The notes under the pieces: model-generated | Databases searched by the model: none | The model's input: the letters and a program-made list of their open reading frames with translations, nothing else | Told to the model about the DNA's origin: nothing | Position numbers and translations under genes: made by a program | Source of the DNA: Beta vulgaris subsp. vulgaris | Taxonomy: Eukaryota > Streptophyta > Magnoliopsida > Caryophyllales > Amaranthaceae | Direction of reading: 5' to 3' | Assembly (NCBI RefSeq): GCF_026745355.1 | Contig: NC_079205.1 | Coordinates: 60,378,593-60,442,592, forward strand | Length of the DNA stretch: 64,000 nt | In this document: piece after piece, positions 58,012 through 64,000 of the stretch | Numbering within the stretch: position 1 is the stretch's first letter | How the letters are laid out: each line of letters opens with the position of its first letter

Positions 58012-61000
58012 ACAAATGATTTTTTTTTTTTTTTGGCGACAAGTACAAACAAACTGATTAGCTTATTAACTTACCCTGTCTAGCTGCTACTGCTAAACTA
58101 TGCGCTAGAGTGACCTCCATTCTACTGGTTTTCTTTATTCTACAATAACTAAACCCCCTACATAGGGCTCTGATATCATGAACTAGGGTGGCAATCTCGA
58201 AAGGTTGATGTTGGCTATCAATTGCTCTGATAACTTCCACTGAATCCGTGTGAATCTGGATGTGTTGTATTCCTCTCATTTTTGCTTCGAGTATACCCCT
58301 GTATACAGCGTAAGCTTCTGTTTGTATGGACGAAGAGGTGACAACTATAGCATTACCTTCGAAAACATTCAAACCATTCACCCTTGCTGCCCATCCGATT
58401 CCTGCTCTTGGAAACTTATCCTTGTAACACTTCCAGGCTCCATCAACTGCCACAACGCACAAATCTTGTTGTTGGTTTGCGTCGTGGGAAATAGGGACAT
58501 CCTGCTGAGCTTCTCTTGATTCATCGCCACTTTTTCGAGAAGTTGCCGTAATATTTTTGCTCTCCTCCCATTCTTTTAGGAGGGCGATTTTTCTATGAAT
58601 AATCATAGAAGGGTCCTTATTTATTTGTTTGAAGGCGATATCATTTCTATGGATCCAAATTGACCAAAGAATTACTACGAACTCGGTGGCTCTTCCCGAA
58701 TTGATTCCATCTTCCTTCCAAAATAACCTCAGGAAATTACATATCCAATCTGCCAGCGGAATAATGTGACTCGAAGACGTTATGATGCCAAGGGAAGAGC
58801 CTAACCAGACACGGGCAGATATTTCACAATCTCTAAACAGATGTTTGTCATCCTCCTCCTGCTGATGACACAAATAGCAAGTTGGAGATACGGGAATGTT
58901 GCGTTTTCTCAAATTGTAGTTTGTGGCAATGGCGTTATTAATAATCCTCCAAACGAAGATTTTCCATTTAGGTCTAAGATTTGATGCCCATAACTTACTC
59001 CAAAAAGGAGTGCGATTTTTTCCTTCTTTAAGCTCTCCTCTTTGATTTAAAAGATGTATATACATATCCTTCACTCTTACCGATCCTGATTTGGACTCAC
59101 TCCATGCATATTGGTCTTGGAATGATTCTTGTGGGAGGTATGTAGACAAAATCCTGATTGAGGTTTCAGGAGAGAAAGTCCTCCATATGAGCTGTGCATT
59201 CCATGAATTATTTTCTGGACACATTAGATCCCTTACTTGATGCAGACCCAAATTTTCGAGACTGATGCCCGATTTCAACTTAATGGACCCACCCCTTAAC
59301 CATTTGTCTTCCAGAATATTAGTGGTGGCTCCATCCCCTATCAATTTGATAAAACCTTGTGAACAATCTTTAATCGACCTGCAGAGCCCCCGGAATCCCC
59401 AAGTCACTCTTCCTATCTTATGTTTTTGCATAATCATGTTCACCGGGGTGTTTTTGTATTTGGCACAGTAGACCCGAGAAATCAACAATTGAGGAGAGTT
59501 ATGGATCCTAGTTGCTTGCTTTGCCAGAAGCGCTTTATTAAACAGATGTACATTGCGTATTCCCAGACCTCCACTCCCCTTCGGAAGTTCTAGAGTATCC
59601 TTGCTCTTCCAGTAAATTGGTTTTGCTTCCCGTGTCCCCGCCCAAAGGAATCGGGCAAAAATTGAGTTTAACCTGTCTGCTATTGTCTTTGGAATGAGGA
59701 ACACACTAAGGATATTGAGGCTGAGCATAGAAAGAACACTGTTTATGAGAAGCATTCTTCCTGCAATGGATAGGGAAAGATGATGCCAGCTTGAAAGTCG
59801 ATTCTCAACTTTTTCCACTAGAGGAAGGAATTGCCTAGATGATCTTCCATTCACCTCGACATTGCATCCTAGATATTTCCCGATTGACTCGGCATCAGGA
59901 GTATTAACAATTCCCCTCATTTGTTGTCGACTCCCTATTGGCGTATTGGGGCTGAACATAATGAGAGATTTATTAAAGTTGATTACTTCTCCTGATAATC
60001 TACTGAATCTTTCTAGTATGCTTTTGACCCCTGCACATGATTCTGGTGAGGCTTTGAAGAATATTAGGGCATCATCTGCAAAAAATAAGTGAGAAATCGA
60101 CGGCCCTGTTCTAGAAAGTTTTATGCCTTGAATGATTTTTTCCTCAGAAGCTTTCGTTAGAAATCTAGATAGAATTTCCATGACAAGAATAAAAAGATAT
60201 GAAGATAAAGGATCTCCCTGTCTAAGGCCACAAGTGGGGTTGAACCTCTGCGAAGGCTCTCCGTTTATGAGAATGGAGTACGAGACGGTGGTGACGCACT
60301 GCATGATCCAGTGACAGCAAATAGCTGGAATTTTCATCTGGGTGAGAAGCCAGTGGAGGAAGTTCCAGTCAACCTTATCGTAAGCTTTGAACATATCGAT
60401 TTTTAGAGCAGCATAATATTGCTTTCCCCTCGTCCGTTGCTTGATACCACTCACTAGTTCATGTGCAATGAGACAATTATCTGACATGAGCCTCCCCGGG
60501 ACGAAAGCATTTTGATAAGGAGAGACAACACTTTTCAAAATCGGTTTAAGTCTGTTGGAGATAAGCTTTGATATAGCTTTATATATCACATTGCACATGC
60601 TTATTGGTCGGAATTGGCTAGCTTCTTCTGGTCTCTCCTTCTTCGGAATTAGGCAAATGTTGGTATAGTTCCACTCTTTAAGAAGAAATCCCGAAGAGAA
60701 AAAATGAGATACCGCTTGCCAGATATCTTTCCCCACTATAGACCAATATTTCTGATAAAACATAGCTGGGATTCCATCCGGCCCTGGGGCTTTGAGACTG
60801 CCCATTTGAAAAATCACTTGCTTAACTTCCTCTAATGTGATCGGTTTGACTAGGTTGAGCTGCTGTTCGAGGGTTATTTGAGGGATGAGATTTTGGATAG
60901 ATCCAAGTTCTTCCCAGTAATTATCATCATGATGAGCGCCCTGATATATGCGAAAAAAAGGATTTAGGATCTCCTGATGAATGTCATCCTTGTTTGAAAC

Positions 61001-61313
61001 CCAGTTTCCCTCTGCAGTTTTAATCATTAAGATCTCATTTCGACGCTTTCGTCGTTTTGCCTTTCTGAAGAACCATTTGGAGTTAGAATCCTCCCACGCC
61101 CTCCATTTGCTTTTAACTCTTTAATTTGTTGCCAATATTGTAATTGAATGTCTACCATTTCTCTTACTTCCTTCTTAACTTTCTCATCAGCTATCCCGCC
61201 ATGCTCGACTGGTAGATTGGCTTGAATTTCCCCACACTTCTCCAGCCCTTTTTCCCAGCTAATTTCATGATTCTGCTTATAATCTTTACACCATTTGAAT
61301 AGACAAATGATTT
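58012..61313 (-). mobile_element. 5'-truncated LINE (L1-type) with target-site duplication
   Basis: The body runs on the minus strand from about 61302 to the poly(A) tail, seen as a T run at about 58020-58034. ACAAATGATTT is present at both edges (58012-58022 and 61303-61313), an 11-bp target duplication typical of target-primed reverse transcription. ORF1 and the endonuclease are missing. Upstream of the long frame, about 61028-61300 continues the same protein with one frame change near 61117 (WCKDYKQNHEISWEKGLEKC). Confidence 0.9.
58058..61027 (-). CDS. LINE reverse transcriptase / RNase H polyprotein (5' incomplete)
   Basis: 989 residues without a stop. The RT domain includes LKAPGPDGIPAMFYQKYW (79-96), PISMCNVIYKAISKLI, GLRQGDPLS (267-275) and the catalytic FADD (316-319). 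Next comes a zinc-binding zf-RVT region (SPTCYLCHQQEEDDKHLFRD), then RNase H at about 860-985 with VDGAWKCY, QTEAYA and IHTDS acidic residues. This is the layout of ORF2 of plant L1-type non-LTR elements. The first Met is simply the first in the open frame; the true protein began further upstream with an endonuclease now lost. It cannot retrotranspose by itself. Confidence 0.93.
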   Translation of the reverse strand: MIKTAEGNWVSNKDDIHQEILNPFFRIYQGAHHDDNYWEELGSIQNLIPQITLEQQLNLVKPITLEEVKQVIFQMGSLKAPGPDGIPAMFYQKYWSIVGKDIWQAVSHFFSSGFLLKEWNYTNICLIPKKERPEEASQFRPISMCNVIYKAISKLISNRLKPILKSVVSPYQNAFVPGRLMSDNCLIAHELVSGIKQRTRGKQYYAALKIDMFKAYDKVDWNFLHWLLTQMKIPAICCHWIMQCVTTVSYSILINGEPSQRFNPTCGLRQGDPLSSYLFILVMEILSRFLTKASEEKIIQGIKLSRTGPSISHLFFADDALIFFKASPESCAGVKSILERFSRLSGEVINFNKSLIMFSPNTPIGSRQQMRGIVNTPDAESIGKYLGCNVEVNGRSSRQFLPLVEKVENRLSSWHHLSLSIAGRMLLINSVLSMLSLNILSVFLIPKTIADRLNSIFARFLWAGTREAKPIYWKSKDTLELPKGSGGLGIRNVHLFNKALLAKQATRIHNSPQLLISRVYCAKYKNTPVNMIMQKHKIGRVTWGFRGLCRSIKDCSQGFIKLIGDGATTNILEDKWLRGGSIKLKSGISLENLGLHQVRDLMCPENNSWNAQLIWRTFSPETSIRILSTYLPQESFQDQYAWSESKSGSVRVKDMYIHLLNQRGELKEGKNRTPFWSKLWASNLRPKWKIFVWRIINNAIATNYNLRKRNIPVSPTCYLCHQQEEDDKHLFRDCEISARVWLGSSLGIITSSSHIIPLADWICNFLRLFWKEDGINSGRATEFVVILWSIWIHRNDIAFKQINKDPSMIIHRKIALLKEWEESKNITATSRKSGDESREAQQDVPISHDANQQQDLCVVAVDGAWKCYKDKFPRAGIGWAARVNGLNVFEGNAIVVTSSSIQTEAYAVYRGILEAKMRGIQHIQIHTDSVEVIRAIDSQHQPFEIATLVHDIRALCRGFSYCRIKKTSRMEVTLAHSLAVAARQGKLIS

Positions 61314-62971
61314 AGTACAATAATTAAATTTCAAGTGGTCAAATCAAAATGTCGGAAAGAATTGACTATAATTGAATTTTCAAGAAAGATAGATTTGAAG
61401 TCGAATTTCGAAATAGATGATTGGAAAAATGGAAGATAATAATTACAGACATGACTTAAACTTGTAATGAGTGAAAACAACATTAAGATTACTCTTACGT
61501 CCCCTCAAAAAAAAAAAAAAGATTACTCTTACGTAATACTCCCTCCGTTTTTTTTTAGATGTAACATATTGACTTTGGACACTATTCATCCAATACACTT
61601 TGACCACTGATTGTTATTTATACATAAGAAAAAATATAGTCATGTGGGATCTTGTTTGATTCGTCACGGTATACACTTTCCAAATATATATTTTTTATAA
61701 TTTTTACTTTTATACAATTGGAGATATTATTGGTCAAAGTTGTGCCTCGGCAAATGTGAAAAGTCCAATGTTACATCTAAAAAAAACGGAGGGAGTACTA
61801 TAGACAATTAAGTAGAATAATTAAATGCAGTTAATACTAAAATTGTAGGTTGAGTTCTGCGCATAAATTGTGTTAGAAAGAAAGATATCAAGGTAGTGGA
61901 TGATGACGAGCTTAAGTACAAATGAGCCTATTCGACTCTTGCTGACATTTAATTAAAAGTAATAAGATCTTATACACGAATTTATCAATTTCTTTAATTA
62001 TTACACAAAAGAATCCAAAAGTACAAATTGACTAAAAAAAGAGTTGAGATTTGGATCAAGACAAGTGCAAAATTTAACCCATAAATCATACTTCCTCCGT
62101 CCTATTTTACTTCTCGTGTCACTTTCAACATAGAAATTAAGAAAATTATAATTATCATGTACTTATATTGAAAATTATTGTATTTTTTGAAATTACTGAC
62201 ACGAAAAAAAAATGTAGTAGCCTAGTACGGCTAGGAGGTCGGTCATTCAAGAGTTCAAAACAAGTGCAAAGTCTAACCCATAAGGCCATAACACAAGTTG
62301 AGAAAGAACAATCACAACTTCACAAGTTTACAACTCTAATCATCACTTTTGCCCTTTGATACTACTATTAATCAAGTTACACGATCAGGCAAATGTCGAA
62401 AATTTCCTGACATTAGTATTTCGTTTTGTGTCAAATATAAGTATGAACTATGAAGCGTCGATTAATTGGTAGCTTTCTTCCTCTCTTTGTTATGTTAATC
62501 TTCAATCCTTAATCATTTCTCGTCTTCAATTTCCGTAAAATTCCCGAAATTACTGTAATTTTGTTCATAGAGTTGACGAAAAATGCAAAATTAGGGTTTA
62601 TAATCCAAATTTCCCCAATTTTCTTCTTGTATCATCCTCTTCACTGTTATTTCCAAATTGAAATGCCTTTTACTTCATTCTACCGTTGTCTCTCTCTCCA
62701 GGCAGCTTGATTCTGAGTTAATTCTCTCGATTGCATTTTCTAGGTATTCTTACCAACTGTTGCTACTATTCGTGGCCACGTTGATTTGTGTTGCTCATAT
62801 TTTACAAGAGATGCTTACTTATAAATCGGAACTACGATCACTGGGGGAACCATATTTAATACCAAAAATGCTCGACGAGTAGACGAGAAATCTAAAAATT
62901 GCTTTTTCGAGGTTCTAAATATAGAAGAGGTTGGGGGAATTCCTTACTTTATAGTTTAAGGACTCTTTAAT
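61314..62971. other. Intergenic with MITE; possible untranslated first exon
   Basis: Apart from the MITE at 61539-61795 and a lone Stowaway-like end, tacttcctccgtcc, at about 62090, no gene is supported. About 62500-62745 is C/T-rich with agggttta and ctctctctccag, resembling the leader of a plant gene, perhaps of the PPR pseudogene downstream. A 74-codon frame at 62658-62882 has no recognisable domain. Confidence 0.4.
61539..61795. mobile_element. Stowaway MITE, 257 bp
   Basis: Ends CTCCCTCCGTTTTTTTTTAG and, inverted, CTAAAAAAAACGGAGGGAG, extended by atgtaaca/tgttacat. TA flanks are at 61537-61538 and 61796-61797. Confidence 0.9.
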
Positions 62972-63162
62972 CTATGTTACCCAGGATTCGGTACCCACGT
63001 CTAACATGGGTACACGTTCAAGTGTTTGATTCGGCTATTTTGTGAAAGCTCTCAATGATTTTGGCCCAAAATGAAATGTCTAAGAGTTAAGTTATACCAT
63101 GTCCGAGTGTCGAGGATCCGACACGGGTACTTGAAATAAAACGAAGAGTCCAAGTAACATAG
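62972..63162. mobile_element. hAT-like MITE, 191 bp, complete
   Basis: The left end CTATGTTACCCAGGA and right end TCCAAGTAACATAG are imperfect inverted repeats. The flanks tctttaat (62964-62971) and tctttaaa (63163-63170) form an 8-bp target duplication with one mismatch, as for hAT elements. Truncated relatives lie at 8312 and 14091. Confidence 0.8.
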
Positions 63163-63177
63163 TCTTTAAAACCTCAA

Positions 63178-64000
63178 TTAATGGCTTTATCCACTGTGGT
63201 GAACTGCCCCTAAGATGTTTGATAGAATTGTAAAGCTTGGTTTCCAACCTAACATTGTTACCTATGGTAGTATGGTGCTATGATCAAAGGGGTTTCTAGC
63301 ACACGCGACAATGCGGGTGCTCTTAGCTCAGGAAGATGGATTAAACCCAATGTTGTCACTTATATCTCCTTAGTTTGAGGTGTCTACAACTTGGCTTTCG
63401 TGTAGAGGCTGAATATATGTTAGATTAGTTGTTGGACAATAATGTTGCACCGGAGTATTGATGAAGCACAAATCATTCTAGACAAGTCATGGTTAAAATT
63501 CAGTACTTGTCTACTCGTTGGTTATTGTTTTTGTAGTCAGATGGAAGATGTAGGTATAGTATCTGATTGCATGACTTGTTACTTTTAATACTACTATACT
63601 AGTATTATTCAGGGACATTGCAAAATTTAGAAAGTTAAGAAACATTGATGAGGCTATTCATTTATTCCGAGAAATGTTTCAGATAGGGATGGCACTGATC
63701 TTGTCACCTGTACTACTCTTATTAATGGACTATGCATAGCCGACACACTCCCTCTTTGCTTGCACACTAACTTCACACGAATCCGAGCTCATGGTGGATA
63801 ATGTTGTCTATTGATATTTCCATCTATGGTATCCTAATGGGAAGCTTGTGTGAGATTGGGAGACTTGAACATGCAGCAAGTTTTTTTTTCCTGATCTTGT
63901 ATTTAGAGGGATTCAACCTCATAATAGAATGTATACGATATTGATTAAAGTTTGTGCAAGAAAGGGCTCATGGGTGAAGCTATTTTATTGTTGAGCAAAA
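63178..64000 (+). pseudogene. Degenerate PPR protein (P-class), runs off the window
   Basis: PPR motifs occur in changing frames: RIVKLGFQPNIVTYGSM at about 63220-63270; NPMLSLISP and the alternative KPNVVTYISLV; FRKLRNIDEAIHLFREMFQI at 63625-63685; TDLVTCTTLINGLC; then YGILMGSLCEIGRLEHAASF at 63825-63885 and GIQPHNRMYTILIKVCARKG to 63970. Each 35-residue unit is recognisable, but stops and frame changes occur about every 100 bp. It resembles restorer-of-fertility-like PPRs and the remnants at 3412 and 9448. The right end is beyond the window. Confidence 0.8.

Noticed and set aside
62658..62882. 74-aa hydrophobic open frame
   Set aside because: It overlaps a leader-like C/T-rich region with probable splice signals, and no homologue is known to me.
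1..64000. LTR retrotransposons, tRNA or rRNA genes, CRISPR arrays
   Set aside because: I saw no long terminal repeats with primer-binding site, no tRNA-like or rRNA sequence, and no regular spacer-repeat arrays. Short or diverged cases could be missed by eye.

Overview
This is nuclear DNA of a flowering plant, most likely a eudicot. Evidence: spliced genes with GT-AG introns, plant-only families (wall-associated kinase, WNK kinase, P-class PPR, F-box), Stowaway and hAT MITEs, Helitrons, a plant L1-type LINE and a plastid DNA insertion. The base composition is AT-rich. I cannot name the species; an Amaranthaceae-like genome is only a guess.

Layout. 1-913: last exons of a DegP/HtrA-type protease gene. 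914-4045: decayed F-box gene interrupted by plastid atpB DNA, then a PPR remnant. 3648-14246: tandem duplication (repeat distance about 5.77 kb) of a unit made of PPR remnant plus wall-associated receptor kinase (WAK). The first WAK is broken; the second reads as an intact 3-exon, 777-residue gene. 14247-16296: repeat-rich insertion. 16297-23843: large inverted repeat, with arms of about 3.0 and 3.8 kb around a 0.8 kb spacer. It carries a leader-like repeat also found after the first WAK, plus an LRR kinase fragment in one arm only. 23844-25784: no genes seen.

25785-49212: the centrepiece, a candidate 23.4 kb Helitron in the + direction. It has a 5' TC start, and a 3' hairpin plus CTAG end, between host A and T. 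It carries six genes, all on +: an unknown 180-aa protein, an unknown 82-aa acidic protein, a 7-exon OB-fold (RPA-like) protein, a 3-exon F-box protein, an 11-exon RPA1-like protein and a 12-exon Rep/helicase of about 1,709 aa. The Rep/helicase would make the nick and drive rolling-circle replication, and the RPA-like proteins would coat the displaced single strand. The jobs of the F-box and unknown proteins are not known. The Rep/helicase and RPA1 genes each contain one apparent 1-nt deletion. Four bases further on, 49217-52442 is a second, non-autonomous Helitron with almost the same 3' end.

52443-64000: LINE tail (about 54220-54724), an intronless WNK kinase gene (55485-57107), a 5'-truncated LINE with target-site duplication (58012-61313, minus strand), a Stowaway MITE, a hAT-like MITE with 8-bp target duplication, and a degenerate PPR pseudogene running off the right edge.
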